Source: Fructobacillus cardui (lineage in GTDB: Bacteria; Bacillota; Bacilli; Lactobacillales; Lactobacillaceae). From it: a DNA stretch of 48,233 nucleotides. Every line of letters starts with the position of its first letter. The stretch's first letter is position 1. Below the pieces are notes generated by a model that did no database searches, had not been told where the DNA came from, and saw nothing but the letters and a program-made list of their open reading frames with translations. Shown in pieces: positions 15,460 through 23,677 of this stretch. Position numbers and translations under genes: made by a program. The stretch lies in the NCBI RefSeq assembly GCF_023218935.1, contig NZ_JAJIAL010000011.1, one strand, 5' to 3'.

Positions 15460-16137
15460 ATGACTCAACCTGCTCATTTTCAAGTTGCAATTGATGGACC
15501 AGCATCAGCTGGAAAATCAACGATTGCTAAAATTTTAGCGACCGATTTAAAGTATGTTTACGTTGACACTGGTGCGATGTATCGCGCCATTACCTTGGCG
15601 GCTAAACAGGCGGGACTTGCATACGAAGATGAGGCGGGAATTGTTGCCTTGCTACCAAAGATTGAAATTGCTTTTTTACCGGGCGAACCAGTGCAACATG
15701 TTTTGTTGAATGGGCAAGAAGTAACGGAAGAAATTCGTTCAACTGAAATTACGTACAACGTTTCTTTGGTTTCTTCCTATCAGGCGGTTCGAGCTGATTT
15801 AGTTGACCGTCAGCGCGCTTTGACTGATCAGCAACCAGTAATCATGGATGGCCGTGATATTGGCACAACCGTTTTGCCAGATGCTCAAGTGAAAATTTTC
15901 TTGGTGGCTTCAGTCGATGAACGCGCTGAGCGTCGTTTCAAGGAAAATCAGGCCAAAGGGATGAACCCTGATTTGGAAACCCTGAAAAAGGAAATTGAGG
16001 AGCGGGATTATAAGGATTCCCATCGTGCCATTTCACCGCTGACAAAGGCCGAAGATGCGCTAACGGTCGACACTACTGGCCAAAGTATTGACCAGGTCGT
16101 GGCCACAATCAAGCAAATTATCAAAGATCACCAGTAA
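15460..16137 (+). CDS. cmk: Cytidylate kinase
   Basis: A 225-residue NMP kinase that phosphorylates CMP and dCMP with ATP. The P-loop is GPASAGKST near residue 14, followed by YVDTGAMYRAIT. The CMP-binding insertion and MDGRDIGTTVLPDA are present, as is the lid region ERRFKENQAKG. It is full length. The order cmk-rpsA-der is widely conserved in Firmicutes. Confidence 0.97.
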   Translation: MTQPAHFQVAIDGPASAGKSTIAKILATDLKYVYVDTGAMYRAITLAAKQAGLAYEDEAGIVALLPKIEIAFLPGEPVQHVLLNGQEVTEEIRSTEITYNVSLVSSYQAVRADLVDRQRALTDQQPVIMDGRDIGTTVLPDAQVKIFLVASVDERAERRFKENQAKGMNPDLETLKKEIEERDYKDSHRAISPLTKAEDALTVDTTGQSIDQVVATIKQIIKDHQ

Positions 16138-16155
16138 GGTGGTCTTTTTATTTTA
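16126..16155 (+). terminator. Terminator overlapping the cmk end
   Basis: GATCACC (16126-16132) and GGTGGTC (16138-16144) enclose AGTAA, which contains the stop codon, then T5. Confidence 0.85.
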
Positions 16156-16163
16156 GAAAAATC

Positions 16164-16325
16164 TGTTAAAATAGAAAGCAATAGGGAAAACGGTTCGTGT
16201 TGTTACGAAACATTTAGACGAAGTAGTTGGTCTAGTCCTAATTTTTTTAAATTAGACTAGGAAAATCAGCTACTCTCTGATAAAATACCCTTATAAGTGT
16301 AAATTGTAGGAGGACGTTTGACGTC
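16164..16325 (+). promoter_or_regulatory. Two extended -10 promoters and a long hairpin in the rpsA leader
   Basis: TGtTAAAAT (16164-16172) and TGaTAAAAT (16278-16286) are extended -10 boxes. Between them CTAGTC-TAATTT (16232-16244, one bulged C) pairs with AAATTAGACTAG (16249-16260). AGGAGG (16308-16313) lies twelve bases from the ATG, and GACGT/ACGTC (16313-16325) forms a small hairpin in that gap. Confidence 0.5.
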
Positions 16326-17516
16326 ATGAGTGATACTAACAGCGAATTATTAGCAGCTCTGGAAAGTGCTGACCAAATTAAGGTAGGGGACGTCGTAACT
16401 GGCGAAGTGCTAGCAATCGACAACGATAACCAAGCAGTTATCGGTCTTCACACCGGAGAAGAAGGAGTTGTGCCAGCGCGTGAGTACTCTGACGATCGTA
16501 GCGTCAACTTGGCCGACGATTTGAAGGTCGGTGACACCATCGAAACTGTTGTTGTTTCGAACGTAACGAGTGACAAGGAAGGCGTTGCCTACTTGTTGTC
16601 AAAGAAGCGATTGGAAGCCCGTAAGGCTTGGGAATCATTGTCATTTAACGAAGGTGATGTTGTTGATGCGAAGGTTATCAACGCCGTTCGTGGTGGTTTG
16701 ATTGTTGATGTTGCTGGTATCCGTGGATTCGTACCTGCATCAATGGTTGCAGAACGCTTTGTTTCAGACTTGAACCAATTCAAGGGACAAGACATCAAGG
16801 CAGAAGTAATCGAAATCGACCCAGCCAAGGCTCGTTTGATTTTGTCACGTAAGGCTGTTGCAGCCCAAGAACGAGCCGAAAAGTTGGCTGAAGCATTCAG
16901 CCGTTTGACTGTTGGCGAAGTTGTTGAAGGAACTGTTGCTCGTTTGACTGACTTCGGTGCTTTCGTTGACTTGGGCGGCGTGGACGGATTGGTTCACGTT
17001 TCTGAAATCTCACATGACCGTGTTAAGAACCCATCAGATGTTTTGTCAAAGGGTGAAAAGGTTAACGTTAAGATTTTGGCCTTGGACACTGATCGTGGAC
17101 GTATCTCACTCTCAATCAAGGCAACCCAGCCAGGTCCTTGGGATGAAGTTGCAGAAAAGACCCCAGCTGGTACTGTTCTGGAAGGAACAGTTAAGCGCGT
17201 GAAGGACTTTGGTGCATTCGTTGAAATCTTCCCTGGTATCGAAGGATTGGTTCACGTTTCACAAATTTCACACAAGCGTGTTGAAAACCCAGCCGACGTT
17301 TTGAACTCTGGTGACAAGGTAAAGGTTCAAGTGTTGGATGTTAAGCCAGCCGAAGAACGTATCTCATTGTCAATGAAGGCTTTGGAAGAAAAGCCAGCCA
17401 ACCAACGTGAAGACCGCGATGACAACCGTGGCGCTTCACGTGCTGACATGGCAGCCTTCCAACAAGACGATGAAGGTGCCGCTACTTTGGGCGACATCTT
17501 CGGCGACAAGTTGTAA
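16326..17516 (+). CDS. rpsA: 30S ribosomal protein S1 (four S1 domains)
   Basis: A 396-residue protein with four S1 RNA-binding domains at about residues 17-87, 104-168, 190-258 and 276-345. Repeats such as DFGAFVDLGGVDGLVHVSEISHDRV and DFGAFVEIFPGIEGLVHVSQISHKRV are clear. The tail is acidic and disordered. The length is that of Gram-positive S1 (about 400), shorter than the six-domain E. coli protein. It should help mRNA reach the 30S subunit. Codon use is strongly biased to TTG and GTT, which fits high expression. Confidence 0.95.
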   Translation: MSDTNSELLAALESADQIKVGDVVTGEVLAIDNDNQAVIGLHTGEEGVVPAREYSDDRSVNLADDLKVGDTIETVVVSNVTSDKEGVAYLLSKKRLEARKAWESLSFNEGDVVDAKVINAVRGGLIVDVAGIRGFVPASMVAERFVSDLNQFKGQDIKAEVIEIDPAKARLILSRKAVAAQERAEKLAEAFSRLTVGEVVEGTVARLTDFGAFVDLGGVDGLVHVSEISHDRVKNPSDVLSKGEKVNVKILALDTDRGRISLSIKATQPGPWDEVAEKTPAGTVLEGTVKRVKDFGAFVEIFPGIEGLVHVSQISHKRVENPADVLNSGDKVKVQVLDVKPAEERISLSMKALEEKPANQREDRDDNRGASRADMAAFQQDDEGAATLGDIFGDKL

Positions 17517-17530
17517 GATTTAAAAATGGA

Positions 17531-17556
17531 AAGGCTGGTTATCCAGTCTTTTTTTA
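17531..17556 (+). terminator. Terminator of rpsA
   Basis: AAGGCTGG and CCAGTCTT form the stem around TTAT, followed by a T run to 17556. It lies just before the der ribosome site, so partial readthrough into der is possible. Confidence 0.85.
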
Positions 17557-17574
17557 TTGGAAAGGAGCGGGAAT

Positions 17575-18885
17575 ATGGCAGCACCGATTGTAGCCGTAGT
17601 GGGTCGTCCAAATGTTGGAAAGTCCACGCTATTTAACCGCATTGTTGGCGATCGAATCGCCATTGTCGAGGATATGCCAGGGGTTACTCGTGACCGTTTG
17701 TACGCACGGGCAGAATGGCTAAATTATGATTTCCGGATGATTGATACCGGAGGGTTGGAAATGGGAAATGCCCCATTTTTAACGGAAATTCGTGCCCAGG
17801 TTGAATTAGCCATTGATGAAGCCGATGTCATTTTGATGGTTGTTTCTGGTCGAGAAGGCCTGACAGCCGATGACCAAGCCGTGGCTAATTTGCTTTATGG
17901 TACTGATAAGCCAGTTGTTTTGGCGGTCAATAAGGTCGATAATCCTGAAATGCGGGCAGATATTTATGACTTCTATTCATTAGGAATGGGCGACCCTTAT
18001 CCCGTATCTGGATCACACGGAATTGGTTTGGGTGATGTTTTGGATGAAATCGTCAAGCATTTCCCAGATGAAGCCGCAGAACAAGACGATGACGCCGTTC
18101 GGTTCTCGATTATTGGGCGCCCAAACGTCGGAAAATCATCAATCGTTAACGCCATCCTGGGCGAAGATCGGATGATTGTCTCAAATATCGAAGGCACGAC
18201 CCGTGATGCGATTGACACGCGTTTTATTACCCCTGAGGGTGATGAATTTGTGATGGTCGATACGGCCGGAATTCGTAAGCGTGGTAAGGTTTACGAAAAT
18301 ACGGAACGTTATTCGGTCATGCGGGCCATGAAGGCCATTGATGAATCACAAGTGGTCTTGATGGTCTTGGATGCTGAAACCGGTATTCGTGAGCAAGATA
18401 AGCACGTTGCGGGGTATGCGCATGAGGCTGGGAAGGCCTTGGTGATTGTTGTCAATAAGTGGGATGCCATCGAAAAAGACACGCATACCATGACTGATTT
18501 TGAAAACTTGATTCGCGACGAATTTAAGTTTTTGGACTATGCACCAATCGTCTTTGTTTCAGCGAAGACTGGTCAGCGCTTAGACCGCCTGCCTGATTTG
18601 ATTTTGGCCGTAAATGACAACCATCAGAAGCGGGTTTCATCATCAACATTGAATGATGTCTTGATGGATGCTTTGGCTACTAATCCGGCACCATCTGATA
18701 ACGGTCGCCGTTTGCGTGTTTATTACGCCACTCAAGTGGCAATCGAACCACCAACGATTGTTGTCTTTGTCAACGATGTTGAACTGATGCATTTTTCATA
18801 CCAGCGTTTCCTAGAGAACCAAATTCGAGCCGCGTTTGACTTCTCTGGAACGCCTATCAAGCTGATTATTCGTCAGCGAAAGTAA
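17575..18885 (+). CDS. der: Ribosome biogenesis GTPase Der (EngA)
   Basis: A 436-residue GTPase with two tandem G domains, the hallmark of Der, and a C-terminal KH-like domain. The P-loops are GRPNVGKST (near residue 10) and GRPNVGKSS (near 182). The G4 motifs are NKVD and NKWD. It acts in 50S assembly. ATG 17575 follows AAAGGAG; the in-frame ATG at 17557 sits within the rpsA terminator and is rejected. Confidence 0.97.
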   Translation: MAAPIVAVVGRPNVGKSTLFNRIVGDRIAIVEDMPGVTRDRLYARAEWLNYDFRMIDTGGLEMGNAPFLTEIRAQVELAIDEADVILMVVSGREGLTADDQAVANLLYGTDKPVVLAVNKVDNPEMRADIYDFYSLGMGDPYPVSGSHGIGLGDVLDEIVKHFPDEAAEQDDDAVRFSIIGRPNVGKSSIVNAILGEDRMIVSNIEGTTRDAIDTRFITPEGDEFVMVDTAGIRKRGKVYENTERYSVMRAMKAIDESQVVLMVLDAETGIREQDKHVAGYAHEAGKALVIVVNKWDAIEKDTHTMTDFENLIRDEFKFLDYAPIVFVSAKTGQRLDRLPDLILAVNDNHQKRVSSSTLNDVLMDALATNPAPSDNGRRLRVYYATQVAIEPPTIVVFVNDVELMHFSYQRFLENQIRAAFDFSGTPIKLIIRQRK

Positions 18886-19099
18886 CGTTTTATCGTTGAA
18901 AGTTTCAGTACTGTGAGGATTCACTTGCAAATGTGCGGAAAACCGCAATTACCGCATGAAATTGGGTTTTATGCCTACACATTTTAATTTACATGTGCTA
19001 TCCTATCTTTATGGAAGTTGCCACGGTAGCGTTCCCAAGCTGCTAACGATTGTCACGTTAGCGGATATTCTAAATTAATTATTAGCGAGGAGAAAAGGA
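18886..19099 (+). promoter_or_regulatory. hup promoter region with leader hairpin
   Basis: An extended -10 TGcTATCCT is at 18996-19004; the -35 is weak. GCTAACG (19042-19048) and CGTTAGC (19056-19062) form a seven-pair hairpin in the leader, without a T run. TGCGG/CCGCA (18934-18947) is a smaller hairpin upstream. I see no clear der terminator. Confidence 0.45.
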
Positions 19100-19375
19100 A
19101 TGGCAAACAAGCAAGAATTGATCGATTCAGTCGCAATGAAGACTGGCTTAACAAAGAAGGACGCAGACAAGGCAGTTGCTGCTGTCTTGTCATCAATTGA
19201 AGACGCTTTGAAGAAGGGCGAAAAGGTTCAATTGATTGGTTTTGGTAACTTTGAAGTTCGTGAACGTGCAGCTCGTAAGGGTCGTAACCCACAAACTAAG
19301 GAAGAAATCCAAATTCCTGCATCAAAGGTTCCTGCATTCAAGCCTGGTAAGGCATTGAAGGACGCCGTTAAGTAA
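19100..19375 (+). CDS. hup: DNA-binding protein HU
   Basis: A 91-residue nucleoid protein of the HU/IHF family. It shows the helical start MANKQELIDSVAMKTGLTKKDA and the beta-arm signature GFGNFEVRERAARKGRNPQT. It binds and bends DNA without strong sequence preference as a dimer. Codon bias is extreme, as expected for an abundant protein. It follows der, as in other lactic acid bacteria, with its own promoter and terminator. Confidence 0.97.
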   Translation: MANKQELIDSVAMKTGLTKKDADKAVAAVLSSIEDALKKGEKVQLIGFGNFEVRERAARKGRNPQTKEEIQIPASKVPAFKPGKALKDAVK

Positions 19376-19394
19376 GCGAACCTTTTCATATTTA

Positions 19395-19420
19395 AGCACA
19401 CTCAGCTGAGTGTGCTTTTT
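19395..19420. terminator. Terminator of hup
   Basis: AGCACACTCAG and CTGAGTGTGCT form a perfect 22-bp palindrome, followed by T5. Confidence 0.92.
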
Positions 19421-19549
19421 GTGTTTGCGCTTGATGGTTGGATGTGGCAGGAATGAGAACTGGGTAGTTGAAAAAATCAAAATTTGACACGTTTGCCATC
19501 GCAGGGTAGACAATTTTACTTTTTATTGCTATAAAATAGAAAAGCGTTC

Positions 19550-19580
19550 TTGACTTAGAGTCGACTCCAGGGCATAAGAT
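19550..19580 (+). promoter_or_regulatory. MerR-type (AdhR-like) promoter/operator of the alcohol dehydrogenase
   Basis: TTGACT (19550-19555) and TAAGAT (19575-19580) are 19 bases apart, the overlong spacer typical of MerR-activated promoters. The spacer holds the perfect dyad GAGTCGACTC (19558-19567). A matching site lies at 21740-21770 and a broken MerR gene at 23094. Another 150 bases with no recognisable gene separate the promoter from the dehydrogenase start. Confidence 0.8.
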
Positions 19581-19729
19581 AGTGTTGTTAGTGACAGATA
19601 AATGCATAAAGGGATGATGAACAATGATTACAGCATCCATTGTTTTGTCAAAATGAATTTATCCATACTACGTCTGATTTTACTTTTAAAACAGACAAGT
19701 TCATAATCAGCAAAAAGGAGTATTAAAAC

Positions 19730-20768
19730 ATGAAAGCAGCGATTTTTGTAAAACCAGGGCAAGTTGAGATGCAAGAGGTTGATAAGCCAACAATTCAGGG
19801 ACCAAAGGATGCCGTCATCAAGACGGTTCGGGCATCAGTTTGTGGTTCCGATCTTTGGTTCTACCGGGGTATTTCCAAGCGTGATGGTGGCAGCCAGGTT
19901 GGCCATGAAGCCATCGGAATCGTTGAAGAGGTCGGTAGTGAAGTTTCCAACGTTCAGCCGGGTGAATTTTGTTATTGCACCGTTTACTCATGGTTGTGGT
20001 CACTGTCAGGCCTGCTTAGCAGGGTTTGATGGTGTGATTGCCTCGATCCTGATAAAGGTGGCTCAACCGGTTACCAGGCGGAATACATCGGCTTTAAGAA
20101 TGCCGATTGGGCGCTGGTTAAGATTCCGGGTCAGCCAGCAAACTACAGCGATGACCAGTTGAAATCCTTGATGACCTTGTCGGATGTGATGGCAACCGGT
20201 TACCATGCTGCAGCTACTGCTGAAGTCAAAGAGGGGGGGGACAACGGCGGTTGTCATGGGCGATGGCGCTGTGGGCCTCTCAGGGGTGATTGCAGCCGAG
20301 CTGCGTGGTGCCAAGCGGATTATTTTGATGTCGCGCCACGAAGACCGACAAGAGCTGGGTAAGGCGTTTGGTGCTACCGATATTGTGGCCGATCGTGACC
20401 AAGCTGGGATTGACCAGGTGATGGCGCTAACGGGTGCCGGTGCGGATGCTATTCTTGAATGTGTTGGTTCAGAGCAGGCTGTGGCAACTGCGGTTCAACT
20501 TGGCCGTCCAGGTGCCGTCGTTGGCCGTGTGGGGATCCCTCAAGACCCAATGATGAATACGAATAACCTATTCTGGAAGAATATCGGCTTGCGCGGAGGA
20601 ATTGCAGCGGTTACCACCTATGACCGTGAATTGTTATTGCAGGCGGTCCTTGATAGCAAAATCAATCCTGGTCAGGTCTTTACCAAGCAATTTGCGCTGA
20701 AAGATATTCAACAGGCTTATGAAGCCATGGATCAGCGCGAAGCGATTAAGCCTCTGATTGTTTTTTAG
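19730..20768 (+). pseudogene. Zinc-dependent alcohol dehydrogenase, three frameshifts
   Basis: The pieces together form a medium-chain dehydrogenase. The start MKAAIFVKPGQVEMQEVDKP contains the zinc-ligand Cys region (VCGSDLWFYRG) and GHEAIGIVEEVGS. The second zinc loop (GCGHCQACLAG) is in another frame. The middle DKGGSTGYQAEYIGFKNADW is in a third. The NAD-binding half (VVMGDGAVGLSGVIAAEL) follows an eight-G run at 20233-20240. Three shifts are needed: an extra T near 19970, one near 20035, and an extra G in the G run. The promoter carries an AdhR-like operator, so this was probably an aldehyde-response reductase or dehydrogenase. Confidence 0.85.
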
Positions 20769-20823
20769 ATTTTAAATCGCTGACATAAAGCCCCTGGCCA
20801 ATCGGTTGGCCGTAAAAAGTACG

Positions 20824-21678
20824 ATGAAAAAGAATAAAAAAATGATAGCGATTGCGGGTGCCTCAACGGCCATTCTTGTGCTACTAGCAGTCGGGCTAAC
20901 CGTTTGGCTAACCCAACCAGCCAAGCCGATTTCCAATACGAAGCCAACCGAAGCAACGGTCTTCTTCCATGGTTATGGCTCTTCCCGGAATGCCGAGCAG
21001 ACGATGAGTCGGTATTTAATCCAGCAAGGGTATTCAAACCGCAGAATTAATGCGACGGTTGGCAAAAGCGGCCAGGTTAGTTTTAGTGGTACCGTGAAGA
21101 AAGGGGACCAGAACCCACTGATTCTGGTGCAATTTAACGATAATCGAAATACTAACTTTACTAAGACAAATCAGTGGATCACGAAGATTATGGAAGATTT
21201 GCATGATCAGGGGATTCAGTCTGTGAACCTGATTGGCCATTCAATGGGAAATTTGGCCATCGCTTTTTACTTGAAAAATCATGTGCAGCAAAGCGATCAA
21301 TTGCCAGTTGTGAAGCGACAGATTGCGATTGCTGGTCCCTTTAACTTTTTGAAGGATAGTCCAAGGCCAAAATCAAATTTGAACTTAGCAGATCCTGCCA
21401 GCCAGTCTGAAACTGATTTTAAAAAGGTCGCATTAGCTGGTTTGGAGCAATATTACGAGAATAATCAGACCAAAGTGTTGAATATCTATGGCAATAGCAT
21501 GGGTAAGGAGGAGTCAGACTCGACCGTCACGAATAACGCGTCGAAGTCACTGAAGTACTTTGTCCGTCAGCCAAGTACATATCAGGAGAAGTTATTTACT
21601 GGTAAAAATGCGCAACATTCAAAGCTGCATGAAAATCAGGATGTCAACAAGGTCCTCAAGCAGTTCTTAACGGAATAG
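20824..21678 (+). CDS. DUF915-type alpha/beta hydrolase, membrane-anchored (first paralogue)
   Basis: A 284-residue protein with an N-terminal membrane anchor or uncleaved signal (about 6-30). The hydrolase core shows ATVFFHGYGSSRNAE and the nucleophile elbow GHSMGN (Ser), and the probable catalytic His is in HSKLHEN near the end. It belongs to the DUF915 group of cell-surface hydrolases; the substrate is unknown. ATG 20824 has a weak ribosome site and lies 56 bases after the broken dehydrogenase, so it likely sits on the AdhR-controlled transcript. A close paralogue is at 41276-42124. Confidence 0.85.
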   Translation: MKKNKKMIAIAGASTAILVLLAVGLTVWLTQPAKPISNTKPTEATVFFHGYGSSRNAEQTMSRYLIQQGYSNRRINATVGKSGQVSFSGTVKKGDQNPLILVQFNDNRNTNFTKTNQWITKIMEDLHDQGIQSVNLIGHSMGNLAIAFYLKNHVQQSDQLPVVKRQIAIAGPFNFLKDSPRPKSNLNLADPASQSETDFKKVALAGLEQYYENNQTKVLNIYGNSMGKEESDSTVTNNASKSLKYFVRQPSTYQEKLFTGKNAQHSKLHENQDVNKVLKQFLTE

Positions 21679-21693
21679 CAGCACAGTTGATGC

Positions 21694-21727
21694 GAAAAAA
21701 CAGTCTTTTAAAAAGGCTGTTTTTTTC
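21694..21727 (+). terminator. Terminator after the first DUF915 hydrolase
   Basis: A-run plus CAGTC pairs with GGCTG plus T-run (one wobble), loop TTTTAAAAA. Confidence 0.8.
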
Positions 21728-21739
21728 TTGTTCTTTTTC

Positions 21740-21770
21740 TTGACTTGAAGTTCACTCCAAGGTGTTTAAT
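21740..21770 (+). promoter_or_regulatory. Second MerR-type (AdhR-like) promoter/operator
   Basis: TTGACT (21740-21745) and TTTAAT (21765-21770) are 19 bases apart. The spacer carries CTTG...CAAG arms with AGT..ACT inside (21744-21761), matching the site at 19550. Confidence 0.8.
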
Positions 21771-21832
21771 GGTCATTGATTACAAAATACAATGCTTGGT
21801 TTTGAAAAGAAACCAAGCTAAAGGAGACACAA

Positions 21833-23097
21833 ATGACAAAACAACGATTTGGGATGGTCTTGCCGATCACCTTACTCGCTTACTTTTTAATTTTGATGGA
21901 TAATTCCATTATTTTTACCAGTGCAACTGAGATTGGCCAAAGCCTAAACCTTTCTTCTTCCACCTTGTCGTGGGTTTCCAATGCCTATACATTAACCTTT
22001 GGTGGTTTTTTACTATTATCGAGCAGGCTTTCGGATTTGCTCGGGCGTAAACGGATTTTCTTAATTGGACTCACAATTTTTGGACTCAGTTCATTATTGA
22101 TTGGCTTGTCGGGTAACGTTGAGGTCGTGATTGCACTGCGGGCAATCCAGGGGCTTGGTTCTTCGATTATTGCGCCGACCACCTTGGCCTTGATGATGGA
22201 TAATTACCAAGGGCAAATGCGCGAACGAGCAATCGCTTACTATGGTGTTACAGCCGGGCTTGGTGCCAGCCTGGGGCTGTTAATTGGCGGTGGCCTCACA
22301 ACATTATTTTCTTGGGAAGCTGGTTTTTTGATTAACGTGCCATTAACGGCGTTGTTGTTCTATTTGACAATTCGTTTTGTTCCGCATAAAGCGGGATTAA
22401 AGACAAACATCGATTATATTGGTGCTATTTTGTCGGTCATCGGGTTAGCAGCCTTAATCGATGGCTTAACGAGTAACCGGTGGCTACTGATTTTATTGGC
22501 CGTTATTGTTTTAGCCTGTTTTATCGGCTTTGTTTCATAACCGAGTTCGTGCAGGTGCCTACGTGGCCCGCATGCTCTTTATGATGGCGATGCTCCCGTA
22601 TTGGTTCTTTTTGCCCCAGGTCTGGCAGGCGAGTTATCATTTAACGGCGTTACAATCCGGGCTAGCCTTTCTCCCCTTAACATTAGTCTAATGTGTGGTA
22701 TCGTTGTCCCTAGGAGGCTGACTGCTCGTTTTGGCAATCAGTTGATCTTGCTAGTTGGGGGGGATTATTGTTCTTTGGCTTGCTGTGGACGGCCGTGTCG
22801 GCGGTTTCTTTGGGCTATTGGTTGGCTTTTGCCTTGCCAATGGTGGTGATTGGCATTGGGCAGGGCCTGGTCCTGGCGCCAGTGACATCAGCCGGTCTGT
22901 ATAAAGCGCCTGACGAACTGGCTGGTATTGCCTCTGGTTTGACGAATACGGCCCATCAAATTGGTGGCCCAATCGGTCTTTCTTTGATTGTGGCAACGGC
23001 GGGGAACTACCATGGCCAAGTAGCAACAATGGCTTTCTTTACGGGAATGGCTTTTGTGGTTGTGGCCGTTTTTGTTGTACGAAAGGTGCAAAAATGA
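21833..23097 (+). pseudogene. DHA2-type (EmrB/QacA-like) MFS efflux transporter, multiply frameshifted
   Basis: The first 235 residues are a good 14-segment MFS start: LAYFLILMDNSIIFTSATEIG, the loop SDLLGRKR and the motif-C region ATYYG-like AIAYYGVTAGLGASLGLLIGG. The frame breaks after ACFIGFVS at 22540. It continues in another frame (VARMLFMMAMLPYWFFLPQVWQ) to a TAA near 22690. It resumes after a seven-G run (22754-22760) as GLLWTAVSAVSLGYWLAFALP to the end. At least two or three lesions are needed. Its stop overlaps the ATG of the regulator pseudogene. It probably was a drug or electrophile pump of the AdhR regulon. Confidence 0.85.
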
Positions 23098-23471
23098 ATA
23101 TTAAAGAAGCTGCGAAGGCGACAGGATTGTCAAATGATACGATTCGCTATTATGAACGAATTGGGGTCATCATGCCGGTGCCACGCAAGTAAAATCAGTT
23201 GCGCGATTTCACCGAGCGCAACATTAATCAATTGAAATTTGCCAAAACGATGCGCCACGCGGGCGTTTCCATCGAACGATTTCGTGAATATATTGGCACG
23301 GTGCTGGAGGATGATGACCGGACAATTCCTGCGCGTAAAGCTTTATTGCTAGAGCAAGCAGAAGAGATGCGGGAACGAATTAATCAAATCCAAGCCGCCC
23401 ACGATCATTTACTGTATAAAATTGATCATTACGAAAACCACATGCGCCAGGTAGAGAATCGTTTAGAATAG
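23094..23471 (+). pseudogene. adhR: AdhR-like MerR-family regulator with a nonsense codon
   Basis: ATG 23094 overlaps the transporter stop (ATGA). The first 32 residues are the MerR helix-turn-helix (IKEAAKATGLSNDTIRYYERIGVI). A TAA at 23190-23192 stops it at codon 33. The same frame then runs on cleanly with NQLRDFTERNINQLKFAKTMRHAGVSIE and the dimerisation coiled coil, ending at TAG 23471. One base (GAA to TAA would fit) explains the loss. AdhR-type proteins sense aldehydes and activate promoters with 19-bp spacers, as at 19550 and 21740. A readthrough or reinitiation product is conceivable but would lack the complete DNA-binding domain. Confidence 0.88.
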
Positions 23472-23604
23472 AACGCTGAAATTGTTTGATAACTGGTAAA
23501 GGTGACTGATTTGGGGCTAAAAGCCGAATTTTATATAAATTAGAACGACTTTATCTGTCCCTTTGTTTTATTTGATACTTTCTTGAAAACTGTTGGATAA
23601 GTAA

Positions 23605-23633
23605 TTGACAGAACACTGTTTTATTGGTAAAAT
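23605..23633 (+). promoter_or_regulatory. Strong promoter of nox
   Basis: Perfect TTGACA (23605-23610), 17 bases, TAAAAT (23628-23633) with extended TGg. The spacing and boxes are near consensus, and AGGAGG precedes the gene. Confidence 0.9.
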
Positions 23634-23677
23634 TTAATTACAATTTTCACATAGCTATATATTAGGAGGCACTTTTA

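Noticed and set aside
19583..19729. A small peptide gene between the AdhR-like promoter and the dehydrogenase (frame near 19613)
   Set aside because: About 30 codons, weak ribosome site and no recognisable product; it could be a remnant but I cannot support it.
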